Assembly: GCA_020054675.1 (NCBI GenBank)
Contig: JAIHAL010000010.1
Location: 1 to 56,131 of the forward strand
Direction: 5' to 3'
Source of the DNA: Oscillospiraceae bacterium
GTDB taxonomy: Bacteria > Bacillota > Clostridia > Oscillospirales > Ruminococcaceae
Length of the DNA: 56,131 bases
The translations under genes were made by a program, and so were the position numbers. Shown in pieces: positions 7,968 through 17,206 of the stretch. Position 1 is the first letter of the stretch. Each line of letters begins with the position of its first letter. Under the pieces are notes generated by a model, which searched no databases, was not told the origin of the DNA, and saw only the letters and a program-made list of their open reading frames with translations.

Positions 7968-8687
7968 TTATTCAATGATTTCGCCGTCGGTTGAAATTGT
8001 CACAACCTGCCACGGAATCATCTTGCCGCTGTTTTTGAGCGCAGTTGTAACCGCATTTACAATTCCGCCGCAGCATGGAACTTCCATTCTAACCACAGTA
8101 ATGCTCTTTATATTGTTTCGTTTAAGGATTTCTGTGAGCTTTTCGGAATAATCCCCCTCGTCAAGCTTCGGGCAGCCGATAAGAGTTATCCTGTTCCTTA
8201 TAAACCTGTTATGGAAATCCCCAAAGGCAAAAGCTGTGCAATCTGCGGCAACAAGGAGGTTTGCGTTTTCAAAGTAAGGCGCATTCACCGGCACAAGCTT
8301 AATTTGAACTGGCCACTGTCCAAGCTGTGATACAGGCACCGAAAATCCACTCGATGGGATTTCCATTTTGGGAGCAGCCTTAGGCTCAAGCTTTTTTGAA
8401 TGTGTTCCGGGACATCCGCAGGCAAGGGTTTTGGGCTGATGTGCATTTTTTGCCTCCTGTGCGGCTTTTACGGCTTCTTCGTCATAAGCGGCAGCTTCCC
8501 TTTCCTCAAACGAAATGGCATTTGTCGGACAAACCGGCAGGCAGTTGCCAAGCCCGTCGCAGTAATCGTCCCTCAAAAGCTTTGCCTTTCCGTCAACAAG
8601 ACCTATCGCGCCCTCGTGGCAGGCATTTACGCAAAGCCCGCATCCGTTGCACTTTTCTTCGTCTATTTTTATAATTTTTCTTATCAT
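7968..8687 (-). CDS. 4Fe-4S ferredoxin-domain protein, partner of Hcp
   Basis: A 239-aa protein with an N-terminal two-cluster ferredoxin domain: C13, C16, C19 and C23 (CNGCGLCVNAC), then C43, C49 and C53 (CDGLGNCLPVCP, a spacing with one Cys fewer than the classic motif). A C-terminal domain of about 150 residues carries further cysteines (LACGCPGT, VPCCGGIV) and may bind another cofactor. It is first in the operon with hcp. Proteins of this type commonly neighbour hcp in anaerobes and are thought to act as electron donors; that role is inference here. Confidence 0.85.
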   Translation of the reverse strand: MIRKIIKIDEEKCNGCGLCVNACHEGAIGLVDGKAKLLRDDYCDGLGNCLPVCPTNAISFEEREAAAYDEEAVKAAQEAKNAHQPKTLACGCPGTHSKKLEPKAAPKMEIPSSGFSVPVSQLGQWPVQIKLVPVNAPYFENANLLVAADCTAFAFGDFHNRFIRNRITLIGCPKLDEGDYSEKLTEILKRNNIKSITVVRMEVPCCGGIVNAVTTALKNSGKMIPWQVVTISTDGEIIE

Positions 8688-8730
8688 TTATAATTCTTCC
8701 TTTCTTTTTTAAAATAAAATTTATTTTGGA

Positions 8731-8759
8731 TTGACTTTATGCTTTGATTATAATATACT
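8731..8759 (+). promoter_or_regulatory. Promoter of the Crp/Fnr-type gene
   Basis: TTGACT (8731-8736), 17-bp spacer, TATACT (8754-8759). The start would be near 8766, just before the palindrome at 8775. Confidence 0.75.
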
Positions 8760-8774
8760 CTAAACAAAAAATCC

Positions 8775-8788
8775 GTTGCATTTGCAAC
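8775..8788. promoter_or_regulatory. Inverted repeat, likely Crp/Fnr-type operator
   Basis: GTTGCA-TT-TGCAAC lies between the divergent regulator and ferredoxin/hcp genes, just downstream of the regulator promoter and overlapping the region before its ribosome site. This position suits autoregulation. Binding by the adjacent regulator is inference. Confidence 0.5.
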
Positions 8789-8802
8789 AAGGAGAGGCTT
8801 TT

Positions 8803-9480
8803 ATGGAAAAATATTATCCGCTTTTAGAAAAAACTCCGCTTTTTAAAGGAATTTCGCCTCAAAATCTTGAAAGCATGCTCAAATGCCTTTCGGCAAAAAC
8901 AAAAAGCTATGAAAAAGGCGAAGCGATAATGCTTGCGGGTGAAGATGTAAAAAACGTGGGAATTGTCCTTGATGGAAAAATACAAATACAAAAAGAGGAC
9001 ATAAACGGTGAGAGGATTATTCTTGACGAACTTGATGCCGGAGGCATTTTCGGAGAGGTTTTTGCCTGTGCCGGAATAGAAAAAAGTCCTGTAACCGTCT
9101 GCTCAATACTTCCATCGGAAATACTTTTTGTCGATTACAGGAGAATTATTACCCTGTGCCCTTCAAACTGTTCTTTTCATTCATCGCTAATCAGAAATAT
9201 GCTGATGCTTATTGCGCAAAAGAACATTATGCTAAATTCAAAGCTGGACATAATTTCAAAAAAGACCACCCGTGAAAAGCTTTTCGCCTATTTTAAAACG
9301 CAGGCAAAAAAGGCCGGCGGAAAAATATTTGAACTGCCGTTTTCCCGAGACGAGCTTGCGGATTATCTTTGCGTAAACCGCAGCGCCATGTCGCGTGAGC
9401 TTTGCAAATTAAGGGACGAACATTTTATTGAATTTGAAAAAAGGACAATTAAAATCTTAAAATGGCCTGTTAGTTTTTAG
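8803..9480 (+). CDS. Crp/Fnr-family regulator (HcpR-like)
   Basis: A 225-aa transcription factor with an N-terminal cyclic-nucleotide-type sensor barrel (about 10-125) and a C-terminal winged helix-turn-helix (DELADYLCVNRSAMSRELCKL, about 185-205). Its divergent position to ferredoxin-hcp suggests an HcpR-like sensor of nitrosative stress. The start is taken as ATG 8803 because AAGGAGAGG lies 6-14 nt before it; an upstream TTG at 8776 lacks a site and falls in the palindrome. The TAG stop lies inside a GTTAGA repeat copy, so the extreme C-terminus (WPVSF) may have been set by insertion of that element. Confidence 0.85.
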   Translation: MEKYYPLLEKTPLFKGISPQNLESMLKCLSAKTKSYEKGEAIMLAGEDVKNVGIVLDGKIQIQKEDINGERIILDELDAGGIFGEVFACAGIEKSPVTVCSILPSEILFVDYRRIITLCPSNCSFHSSLIRNMLMLIAQKNIMLNSKLDIISKKTTREKLFAYFKTQAKKAGGKIFELPFSRDELADYLCVNRSAMSRELCKLRDEHFIEFEKRTIKILKWPVSF

Positions 9481-9580
9481 TCGTTAGTTGTTAGACGTTA
9501 GATAATAGGAAACCAAGATAATACCTTTAATGTAAAAAATAACATATTCTAATTTCTAACATCTAATCTCTAACTTCCAA
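9474..9580 (-). repeat. GTTAGA inverted element, copy 2, overlapping two gene ends
   Basis: In reverse complement this matches the copies at 6060 and 33046, including the core TTTTTACATTAAAGG. The first bases (TTTTAGTCGTTAGTTG) match the end of the 33046 copy. The element carries the stop of the plus-strand Crp/Fnr gene (TAG, 9478-9480) and the stop of the minus-strand kinase gene (CTA, 9563-9565). It is the only DNA between these convergent genes. Confidence 0.85.
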
Positions 9581-10165
9581 CAGCTCCACAAATTTTTTAA
9601 GAAGTTCCACAGTGCCGTCTATGCCGAGCGCCATGCTGTCAAGGCAAAGGTGATAATTCTCCGCCCTGCCCCATTTCTGCGAAGTATAGAAATTATAATA
9701 GCTCATTCTTTGCTTATCCACCCTTATAATAACCTCATTTGCCTTTTTATCGGGGATGTTAAGCTCCTTTGAAATCCTCTCAATGCGCTTTTCTATATCC
9801 GCATGGATAAACACATTAAGCACATTATTAAAATCTTTAAGCGCATAATCGGCACATCTTCCGACTATTACGCATGGGCCCTCGGAGGCAATTTTCTTTA
9901 TTGCCGAAAACTGGGCAAGAAAAAGCTTATGGTTAAACGGAAGCATATCATCCGAATACTGCATTCCAAGTATGTATAAAAGGCTTCCCGGATTTTTTTC
10001 ATCATTTGCCTCAAAAAGCTCCTTGCCTATTCCGCTTTCCTTTGCGGCAACTTCAAGCAGCTTGTTGTCATAAAAAGGAATCCCCAAAGTATTTGCAAGT
10101 TTTTCACCTATTTCCCTTCCGCCGCTTCCGTACTGCCTGCTTATGGTTATGATTGTTTTGCTCAT
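9563..10165 (-). CDS. Cytidylate-kinase-like P-loop protein
   Basis: A 200-aa P-loop NTPase of the cytidylate-kinase-like family found in many Firmicutes. The P-loop region is ISRQYGSGGREIGEKLA (about 7-23), followed by GIPFYDNKLLEVAAKESG and PCVIVGRCADYAL. It is distinct from housekeeping Cmk, and substrate and role are unknown. The start is the ATG at 10165, behind a perfect AAAGGAGGG; a longer reading frame upstream has no such site. The last residues (LLEVRD) are encoded by the repeat at 9474-9580. No operon partner is evident. Confidence 0.8.
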   Translation of the reverse strand: MSKTIITISRQYGSGGREIGEKLANTLGIPFYDNKLLEVAAKESGIGKELFEANDEKNPGSLLYILGMQYSDDMLPFNHKLFLAQFSAIKKIASEGPCVIVGRCADYALKDFNNVLNVFIHADIEKRIERISKELNIPDKKANEVIIRVDKQRMSYYNFYTSQKWGRAENYHLCLDSMALGIDGTVELLKKFVELLEVRD

Positions 10166-10379
10166 ACAAAACCCTCCTTTATTAAAAACGCTTAATTCTA
10201 TGTTTTTATTATACATCGTTTTGTTTAAAATTACAACAACAATTATGAATTTTTTTGCAATTTTTCTTTCTTCCAAAAAACATTATATTTTCGACTGCCT
10301 ATCATATTTTTATCACATTCGAGGGTAAAATAGTAGACAAAGAAAAACAAAAAACAACTCAACTGAAAGGATGGGTTTT

Positions 10380-11627
10380 ATGTACGACTACAACAACTAT
10401 AACGAAGAACATAGACCGGCTGAAATTACTTATTATCCGGAGGATTACACTAAAAAGAAAAAACCACATATTTTCCTTAAAATTTTAGGAGGCCTTTTAT
10501 TTGCGGCGGTAATTTCCGCAAGCTCGATAGGCGGATACATTGCGCTTTCTGGAGATACGCCTAAATTTTTAGCGTCAAGTTCGTCTTCGGCGCAGACATC
10601 CTCATCAAGTTCTGACAGTTCATCTTCATCCGAAAGCCAGAGCCTGATTAAGCTCGCATCCAAAACAAACGCGCTTTCAATTCCTGAAATCGTCAAAAAG
10701 GTGACTCCATCGGTAGTTGGAATTTCAAGCGTTTTCCCCTCAACTTCATCAAACTTTAATTTCCAAGGGATAACCCCTTCAGAACAAACCGCTACCGGAA
10801 CAGGAATAATAATGTCGCAGGACGGCTACATCATAACCAATGCGCATGTTATTTCCAACAGTGATACGGGCCAAACGGCATCCGCAATAAACGTTGTGCT
10901 CAATGACAAAACGGAATATCCCGCAACAGTAATCGGATGTGATACAAAAACCGACCTTGCGGTAATAAAAATTCAGGCAACCGGACTTACTCCCGCCGAA
11001 TTTGGAGATTCAAGCGCTCTTGAAGTCGGAGAGCTTGCGGTTGCAATAGGAAACCCGCTTGGCTTTGAGCTTTCAGGCTCCGTTACAGCCGGCATAATCT
11101 CCGCCGTTGACCGCAAAATCACAATTGACGACAGAACAATGACATACATTCAGACCGATGCGGCAATCAATCCCGGAAATTCCGGCGGACCTCTCCTCAA
11201 CTGCTACGGTCAGGTTATCGGCATAAATTCCGCAAAAATATCCTCAAGCGATGTTGAGGGTCTTGGTTTTGCAATACCGATAAACAGTGCTACTCCAATA
11301 GTAAACGACCTTATTAAAAACGGCTATGTGACAGGAAGACCTCTTATCGGGCTTTCCGGCGAGGATATAACGGAAGTCATGGCTAAATATTACAACATCC
11401 CGCAAGGAGTTTATGTACGCTTTATAACAAGCGGTTCCAGTGCAGAGGCTGCCGGAATCAAAGTCGGCGACATCATTGTCGGAATCAATGGAACAACAAT
11501 CAAAACCATGAGCGAGCTTAACGAAATCAAGGATAAATTCAAACCCGGCGACAAAATCACCCTAACAATTTACAGAAACGGTAAAAACCTTGACGTATCA
11601 GTAACTCTTGCGGAAGCCAAAAATTAA
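10380..11627 (+). CDS. htrA: HtrA/DegP-type membrane serine protease with PDZ domain
   Basis: A 415-aa surface quality-control protease. It has a Tyr/Asn-rich cytoplasmic start (1-30), one membrane span (about 31-57), a Ser-rich linker (65-88), a trypsin-like domain with H156 (TNAHV), D192 (TDLAV) and S268 (GNSGGP), and a C-terminal PDZ domain (about 325-410). ATG 10380 is preferred to ATG 10371, because AAAGGAT sits 7 nt before the former and directly abuts the latter. It is transcribed alone and ends at a terminator shared with the convergent ABC ATPase. The 10166-10370 gap showed no clear promoter. Confidence 0.92.
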   Translation: MYDYNNYNEEHRPAEITYYPEDYTKKKKPHIFLKILGGLLFAAVISASSIGGYIALSGDTPKFLASSSSSAQTSSSSSDSSSSSESQSLIKLASKTNALSIPEIVKKVTPSVVGISSVFPSTSSNFNFQGITPSEQTATGTGIIMSQDGYIITNAHVISNSDTGQTASAINVVLNDKTEYPATVIGCDTKTDLAVIKIQATGLTPAEFGDSSALEVGELAVAIGNPLGFELSGSVTAGIISAVDRKITIDDRTMTYIQTDAAINPGNSGGPLLNCYGQVIGINSAKISSSDVEGLGFAIPINSATPIVNDLIKNGYVTGRPLIGLSGEDITEVMAKYYNIPQGVYVRFITSGSSAEAAGIKVGDIIVGINGTTIKTMSELNEIKDKFKPGDKITLTIYRNGKNLDVSVTLAEAKN

Positions 11628-11680
11628 TCCGCCAATTTCAATTCTTTCTCATTTTTTCATATATATTTCTCCTTATTTCC

Positions 11681-11725
11681 AAATAAAAACAGGCGCCTGC
11701 AAAGGCGTCTGTTTTTATTTTTTCT
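11681..11725. terminator. Bidirectional terminator, htrA / ABC ATPase
   Basis: AAAACAGGCGCCT pairs with AGGCGTCTGTTTT (one G-U) around loop GCAA, flanked by an A-rich 5' side and a T-rich 3' side. Confidence 0.85.
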
Positions 11726-11727
11726 AT

Positions 11728-13227
11728 TTAAGCCTTTTCCGCCGCATAGGCAATAATTTTTTCTTTTGTAACTTCGCTGCGTGCAAGGTCGCAGACAATA
11801 TTGCCATGCGCCAAAACAAGCACGCGGTCGCACATTCCAAGGATTTCCTCTATATCGGAGGATATGAACAAAACGCTTCCGCCCTTTCGCGCTATATCGG
11901 TAACGGCATTATAAATGTCAATGCGCGATGCCACATCCACTCCCCTTGTAGGCTCGTCAAGAATAAATATTTTTGAGCGGCTCATCATCCACTTTGCAAC
12001 CATAAGCTTTTGCTGGTGGCCGCCAGATATCCTGCTTATGTTTTCTTCGGCTTCTCTTACGGGAATGTTAAGCTTGCTTATATAATCGCAAACCACGTCG
12101 GCAAGGATATTTGTGTTCAACGCAAATCCTTTGCCTAAAAACCTCCTCAGCGAAACAAGAGATACATTTTTTTCCACATCAAGGCAGTAAAAAAGCGAAT
12201 CCGTAAGCCTGTTTTCCGGAATCATGCCTATCCCGTTTTGTATGGCATCATATGGGCTTCTTATTTTTGCTTCCTCGCCGTTTATAAAAATTTTGCCCTC
12301 ATCATATTTTGCCGCACCGAAAATGCAGTTTGCAAGCAAAGTCCTCCCCGAACCGGCAAGTCCTGTTATCCCCAAAATCTCGCCCTTATGCAAAGAAAAG
12401 GAAATATCTGACAAAAGTTCTTTTTTGCAAAGCCCCCTTACGCTGAAAACTTCTTCACCGATAGGGATTTCAAGCTTTGGGTATCTTGTAGTATACATAA
12501 GTCCGGAAATCATTTTTATAATTTGCTCGTCATCCGTGCCGTCAACCTGTCTTGTGCCTATTACTGTACCCTGCCTTATCACGCTTACTCTGCTGCCTAT
12601 CAACCTTATTTCATCAAGCTTATGGGAAACATAAAAAATGCCCGCGCCGCGTTTCCTTATCTTCTCAATTATGCGGTAAAGGATTTCCCTTTCCACTTCG
12701 GTAAAAACCGCGGTCGGTTCATCAAAAATAACAATTTCGGCATTTGAAGCGCACGCCCTGCAAAATTCCACAAGCTGTCTTTGCGCAAGCCCAAGCTTTG
12801 AAACCGGCAAATCCGGGTCAATGGAAATTCCAAGCTCTTCAAAAAGGTCAACGCATTTCTTCTTCAAGAGATTATAATCCACTGTTTTGATAATTTTGCC
12901 CTTTATCGGCATATCGTAAAAAAATATGTTCTCTGCAACCGAGAGCTGTTCCAGCAGATTAGGCTCCTGCATTATAAAAACTATTCCCATCCTGCGCGCG
13001 TCAGGCAAGGACGGCACAACTGTCTTTTTGCCGAAAAGCTCTATGTTTCCGGCATCCGGCTGCAAAATCCCGCTTATCACCTGCATTATGCAGCTTTTGC
13101 CGGAACCGTTTTCCCCTATTATCATATGGACTTCCCCGGAATAAAGGTCGAGGTTTATATCTTTAAGCCTAAACCCCTGGGAAATTTGTTTGTATATTCC
13201 TGAAAGCTTAAGTATCGGCCCGCCCAT
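11728..13227 (-). CDS. Sugar ABC importer ATPase (RbsA/MglA-type), no own permease
   Basis: A 499-aa double ATPase of the CUT2 monosaccharide class. The N half has Walker A GENGSGKS and Walker B IVIFDEPTA; the C half has the degenerate GLAGSGRT, signature ISGGHQQK and Walker [11 protein letters not shown]. It lies 24 nt downstream of deoR in one operon and has no permease or binding protein beside it on this strand. A complete ChvE-GguA-GguB system, with a second ATPase of the same class, runs divergently. It may share the GguB permease or serve a distant one. Motifs look intact, so decay is not indicated. Confidence 0.85.
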   Translation of the reverse strand: MGGPILKLSGIYKQISQGFRLKDINLDLYSGEVHMIIGENGSGKSCIMQVISGILQPDAGNIELFGKKTVVPSLPDARRMGIVFIMQEPNLLEQLSVAENIFFYDMPIKGKIIKTVDYNLLKKKCVDLFEELGISIDPDLPVSKLGLAQRQLVEFCRACASNAEIVIFDEPTAVFTEVEREILYRIIEKIRKRGAGIFYVSHKLDEIRLIGSRVSVIRQGTVIGTRQVDGTDDEQIIKMISGLMYTTRYPKLEIPIGEEVFSVRGLCKKELLSDISFSLHKGEILGITGLAGSGRTLLANCIFGAAKYDEGKIFINGEEAKIRSPYDAIQNGIGMIPENRLTDSLFYCLDVEKNVSLVSLRRFLGKGFALNTNILADVVCDYISKLNIPVREAEENISRISGGHQQKLMVAKWMMSRSKIFILDEPTRGVDVASRIDIYNAVTDIARKGGSVLFISSDIEEILGMCDRVLVLAHGNIVCDLARSEVTKEKIIAYAAEKA

Positions 13228-13251
13228 GGCATTCTCCGTTCCGAAGGGATT

Positions 13252-14046
13252 TTACGCAAATCCTTCATACATATCGATAGAAGTAAAAAGCTGAACCTCA
13301 TTTTCAAAAATATAATGCTTATATTCGTCGCTGATGTCGTTATTGGTTATTATCTTATCCGCAAGGCTTATCGCCCCAACCGCATAAAAAGCCGTTTTGT
13401 TTATTATATCCGATGTAAAGACAAATACGGCAGTATTTGAATTGCTTATTATCTGATGTATAAGCGATGCTTTTTCAGTGCTGTTTACGGTAAATCCTAT
13501 ATTGCGGTTTATTCCATCAACCTCTATAAAAACCTTGTTCACAAAAAAATTGCTGAGGTTTGATTCCGCAAGACGGCCGAAAACAGCTTTTGAAGCGCCG
13601 TCAACATCCCCGCCCAAAAGCAGAACCTTGACTTCCGGATTGGAGCAAAGCTCGGACGCAAGGATTATATCATTGGTCAAAACGGTAAGATTCCTTTTGC
13701 CCTTTAAAAGTTTCGATGCCGCACGGTTAATTTCACCGTTAGTGAACATAATAATATCGTTGTCATTTATCATTTGCACTTCTATTTGAGCAATTTCGCC
13801 TATTTTCGCATCAATGCCCTGCGGTCTTGCAATCTGCGGCATGGGGGAAGGTTTTTTCTCATACTGCGGATTTATTACAGCCCCGCCGTGGGTTCGCGTA
13901 AGGAATCCTTCCTCTTCAAGTTTTTCAAGGTCTCTCCTTATGGTCACCTCCGAAACTCCCAAAGCTTCGGAAAGAGTTGAAACCTCAACTTGATTGTTTT
14001 CGATTAAAAATTTTTTTATTATTTTTATTCTTTCCAAAGCAAACAT
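13252..14046 (-). CDS. DeoR-family transcriptional regulator
   Basis: A 264-aa repressor with an N-terminal DeoR helix-turn-helix (residues 6-55; VEVSTLSEALGVSEVTIRRDLEKL, then TRTHGGAV) and a C-terminal sugar-phosphate-sensing domain related to ribose-5-phosphate isomerase (from about 75). It is divergent from the ChvE-type transporter and cotranscribed with the extra ABC ATPase, so it probably controls both arms of this 437-bp intergenic region. The effector is likely a sugar phosphate, identity unknown. Confidence 0.9.
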   Translation of the reverse strand: MFALERIKIIKKFLIENNQVEVSTLSEALGVSEVTIRRDLEKLEEEGFLTRTHGGAVINPQYEKKPSPMPQIARPQGIDAKIGEIAQIEVQMINDNDIIMFTNGEINRAASKLLKGKRNLTVLTNDIILASELCSNPEVKVLLLGGDVDGASKAVFGRLAESNLSNFFVNKVFIEVDGINRNIGFTVNSTEKASLIHQIISNSNTAVFVFTSDIINKTAFYAVGAISLADKIITNNDISDEYKHYIFENEVQLFTSIDMYEGFA

Positions 14047-14091
14047 AGAAACATTCCAATCAAAAGCAAATTTCTAATAAACCTATAATTT

Positions 14092-14119
14092 ATTATACCA
14101 TTCCAGCGAAAAAATGCAA
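14092..14119 (-). promoter_or_regulatory. Promoter of deoR-ATPase operon
   Basis: On the minus strand: TTGCAT (14114-14119), 16-bp spacer, TATAAT (14092-14097). Confidence 0.7.
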
Positions 14120-14180
14120 CAGAAAACAGCTTGTTTTTATAATCATTATATGCAAAAAGACATTTAGTTATTCAACAGCA

Positions 14181-14208
14181 AAAACGAAAACGAAACTAAA
14201 CGAAAGCA
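14181..14208. promoter_or_regulatory. CGAAA direct repeats, probable DeoR operator
   Basis: CGAAA occurs at 14185, 14191 and 14201 in the middle of the deoR/chvE intergenic region. Several DeoR-family sugar repressors bind repeated CGAAA/TTTCG elements, so these are candidates for the adjacent regulator. Confidence 0.5.
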
Positions 14209-14284
14209 TTAGTAAATACAAATAAAACAACCTCACACAAGTTATACACAATAAATAAATTTTTATTGAAAGTGATTGTAGATA

Positions 14285-14323
14285 TTGACAAAGGATTTTC
14301 TTTGTGCTATCATATGAGCACAA
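14285..14323 (+). promoter_or_regulatory. Promoter and overlapping operator of the ChvE/Ggu operon
   Basis: TTGACA (14285-14290), 17-bp spacer, TATCAT (14308-14313). The inverted repeat TTGTGCT-N8-AGCACAA (14302-14323) covers the -10 box, a classic repressor site. The leader of about 160 nt has an 8-bp hairpin (14364-14371/14376-14383) inside a short TGCGT/ACGCA pairing; it has no T-tract, so I do not call it a terminator. Confidence 0.75.
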
Positions 14324-14483
14324 TCAAAAAACAAACTGCAGTTGCGTTTTTGAGCTTTTAGAACAAAACCGAAATCGGTTTTGAAAATGACGCACATTTT
14401 TAATCTTAAGCGTAAAGCCACGGATACTGCCGCGGTTTTATCAATAATTAAAACGAACTCTAAAAGATGAGAGGAGAAAGATT

Positions 14484-15563
14484 ATGAAAAAGTTTTTAGC
14501 ACTCTTATTGTCATCAGGCCTTTTGGTTTCAATGGCATCCGGCTGCAAGGCAGCAAAAGGCGACCAGTATTTTGTAGGCGTTGCAATGCCCACAAAGTCT
14601 TCCGCACGCTGGATTGACGACGGAAACAACATGAAAAAGCAGCTTGAAGAAAAAGGCTACAAGGTTGACCTCCAATACGGTGAGGATGTTATTGAAAATC
14701 AGGTTGCACAAATCGAAAATATGATTACAAAAGGCGTTGACTGCCTTGTAATTGCATCCATCGACGGCGAATCACTCACAGACGTGCTCCAAAAAGCAAA
14801 GGATGCAAACATCCCCGTAATAGCATACGACAGGCTTATCAGAAACAGCGATGCCGTAAGCTATTATGCAACATTTGACAACTACCTCGTAGGAAAACTC
14901 CAAGGCTCTTACATTGTTGAAAAGCTTGACCTTGCAAACCAGGCAGGACCTTTCAACATTGAGCTCTTTGCAGGTTCTCCCGACGACAACAACTCAAAAT
15001 TCTTCTTCAATGGCGCAATGGACCAGCTTAAGCCGTACATCGATTCCGGCAAGCTTGTTGTAAAATCCGGCCAGACTTCTTTTGAACAGGTTGCAACACT
15101 CCGTTGGGACGGCGCAACCGCTCAAACAAGAATGGACAACATTATTACTTCTTCCTATGCCGACGGAAGCAGGGTTGATGCCATCCTTTCTCCGTATGAC
15201 GGAATTTCAATCGGCGTGCTTGCATCGGTTAAGAACGTTGGCTACGGCAAGAGCGCAGACCTCCCGCTTCCTATCATAACAGGACAGGATGCAGAGCTCG
15301 CTTCTGTTAAGTCCATCCTCGCCGGCGAACAGACTCAAACCGTATTCAAGGACACAAGAGTTCTTGCCGCAAAGGCAGTTGAAATGGTTGATGCCGTTCT
15401 TAAAGGAACAGAGCCGACAATCAACGATACAAAAACTTACGACAACGGTGTAAAGGTTGTTCCCGCTTACCTCTGCGAACCTGTTTCCATTGACAAGGAA
15501 AATGCAATAAAGGTTCTCGTTGAAGAATCGGGATACTACACTAAAGACCAAATTAACGGATAA
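14484..15563 (+). CDS. chvE: ChvE-family sugar-binding lipoprotein
   Basis: A 359-aa periplasmic-binding-protein fold with a lipoprotein signal ending at C21 (SMASGC). It binds a monosaccharide outside the membrane and delivers it to the GguA/GguB importer encoded next. The sequence follows ChvE-type proteins, known for pentoses and hexoses such as arabinose, xylose, galactose and glucose. Conserved features are [16 protein letters not shown] near residue 34, [18 protein letters not shown] and ITGQDAE. The arabinanases at 2372-4916 make arabinose a plausible ligand, but this is inference. A GAGGAGAAAG ribosome site precedes the ATG. A stable hairpin separates it from gguA and probably raises its relative yield. 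Confidence 0.88.
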   Translation: MKKFLALLLSSGLLVSMASGCKAAKGDQYFVGVAMPTKSSARWIDDGNNMKKQLEEKGYKVDLQYGEDVIENQVAQIENMITKGVDCLVIASIDGESLTDVLQKAKDANIPVIAYDRLIRNSDAVSYYATFDNYLVGKLQGSYIVEKLDLANQAGPFNIELFAGSPDDNNSKFFFNGAMDQLKPYIDSGKLVVKSGQTSFEQVATLRWDGATAQTRMDNIITSSYADGSRVDAILSPYDGISIGVLASVKNVGYGKSADLPLPIITGQDAELASVKSILAGEQTQTVFKDTRVLAAKAVEMVDAVLKGTEPTINDTKTYDNGVKVVPAYLCEPVSIDKENAIKVLVEESGYYTKDQING

Positions 15564-15579
15564 TTTCTCTTAAAGCATA

Positions 15580-15606
15580 GCGGCGGCTTTAAACAAAAGC
15601 CGCCGC
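15580..15606 (+). other. Intercistronic stem-loop after chvE
   Basis: GCGGCGGCTTT (15580-15590) pairs perfectly with AAAGCCGCCGC (15596-15606), loop AAACA, with no following T-run. It probably protects the 3' end of the binding-protein message or causes partial termination, so that more binding protein than membrane components is made. Confidence 0.75.
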
Positions 15607-15668
15607 AATATGCGAAAAATGCCCTCTGCTGGGGGCTTGAAACTGGATAAAGGGAGGGCGAATGGTTA

Positions 15669-17204
15669 ATGGAAAATGTAATACTTGAAATGAGAAACAT
15701 AACAAAGCTTTTCCCCGGAGTTCGTGCTTTGAATAATGTAAACCTTAAAGTCAAGGAAAACCAGATTCATGCGCTTGTGGGAGAAAACGGTGCCGGAAAA
15801 TCTACCCTTATGAACGTGCTCAGCGGTGTTTACCCGCATGGAACATATACTGGACAGATTTTTTTCAAAGGCGAAGAATGCATCTTTAAAGATATAAAAG
15901 ACAGCGAAAAAAAGGGAATTGCTATCATACATCAGGAGCTTGCTCTTGTGCCCTATCTTTCCATTGCGGAAAATATGTTTTTGGGCAATGAACAGGCAAA
16001 AAACGGAATAATCGACTGGGGACAGACAATCTCAAAAGCCTCGCAGTATCTCGCGAGAGTGGGACTTAAAGAAAATCCCAACACACTTATAAAGGATATA
16101 GGAGTCGGCAAGCAGCAGCTTGTTGAAATTGCAAAGGCACTTGCAAAAGATGTAAAACTTTTGATACTTGACGAGCCTACTGCGGCTCTTAACGAAGAGG
16201 ATTCAGCACACCTTCTTGATATCATTGTGGATTTGAAAAAACACGGCATACCTTCAATTATAATTTCGCACAAGCTTAATGAAATTGAACAGGTTGCCGA
16301 TGAAATAACGGTCATCCGTGACGGGGCGACAATAGAAACCCTTGTCAAGGGAGTTGATGACACAAGCGAGGACAGAATCATCAAGGGCATGGTCGGACGT
16401 GAAATTACAGACCGCTGGCCGCAAAGGGAAAGCGAAATCGGTGATGTATACTTTGAAGTTAAAAACTGGAACGTATATGACCCCGAAGATGAAACAAGGC
16501 TCTTTTTAAAGAACATAAACATGAATGTCCGCCGCGGAGAAGTGGTCGGAATTGCCGGACTTATGGGCTCCGGAAGAACCGAGCTTGCCATGAGCATCTT
16601 CGGCAGGGCTTTCGGCGGAAAAATTACCGGAAGCATAATAAAGGACGGAAAAGAGCTTGATATTAAAGACGTCGGCGACGCAATCGAAAACGGAATAGCT
16701 TATCTTACTGAGGACAGAAAATCGGCAGGTCTTATACTTATAGACGATATTAAAAACAACATTTCCCTTGCCGCCATGAAAAAGATAAGCAACAACTTTG
16801 TAATTGACTCAAACCGTGAAATACAGGTTGCCGAGGAATACCGCAAAAAGCTCAACATAAAAACGCCGAGCATACTCCAAAAAACAGGCAACCTTTCAGG
16901 CGGAAACCAGCAGAAGGTTATGCTCAGCCGCTGGATTTTTGCCGACCCGGATGTGCTTATTCTTGACGAGCCGACAAGAGGAATCGACGTCGGCGCAAAA
17001 TACGAAATTTATACCATCATAAACAAGCTTGCCGCAGAAGGCAAGGCAATCATAATTATTTCCTCCGAGCTTCCGGAAATCCTTGGCATGAGCGACAGGG
17101 TTTATGTGATGAACGAGGGACGCATTGTCGGCGAGCTTGACAAAGCAAATGCCTCTCAGGAAAGCATTATGAGATGCATTATGCAAAGTAACAGGGAGGG
17201 TTGA
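15669..17204 (+). CDS. gguA: Sugar ABC importer ATPase GguA
   Basis: A 511-aa double ATPase energising the ChvE-GguB importer at the inner membrane face. N half: Walker A GENGAGKS (about 38-45), [12 protein letters not shown] half: [32 protein letters not shown] 15669 has GGAGGG about 10 nt upstream. The stop TGA (17202-17204) is 2 nt before the gguB ATG, so translation is coupled. The extra ATPase at 11728-13227 is a paralogue of the same class. Confidence 0.92.
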   Translation: MENVILEMRNITKLFPGVRALNNVNLKVKENQIHALVGENGAGKSTLMNVLSGVYPHGTYTGQIFFKGEECIFKDIKDSEKKGIAIIHQELALVPYLSIAENMFLGNEQAKNGIIDWGQTISKASQYLARVGLKENPNTLIKDIGVGKQQLVEIAKALAKDVKLLILDEPTAALNEEDSAHLLDIIVDLKKHGIPSIIISHKLNEIEQVADEITVIRDGATIETLVKGVDDTSEDRIIKGMVGREITDRWPQRESEIGDVYFEVKNWNVYDPEDETRLFLKNINMNVRRGEVVGIAGLMGSGRTELAMSIFGRAFGGKITGSIIKDGKELDIKDVGDAIENGIAYLTEDRKSAGLILIDDIKNNISLAAMKKISNNFVIDSNREIQVAEEYRKKLNIKTPSILQKTGNLSGGNQQKVMLSRWIFADPDVLILDEPTRGIDVGAKYEIYTIINKLAAEGKAIIIISSELPEILGMSDRVYVMNEGRIVGELDKANASQESIMRCIMQSNREG

Positions 17205-17206
17205 AA

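Noticed and set aside
14364..14383. Attenuator in the ChvE operon leader
   Set aside because: The hairpin has no T-tract and no leader peptide or alternative fold was evident.
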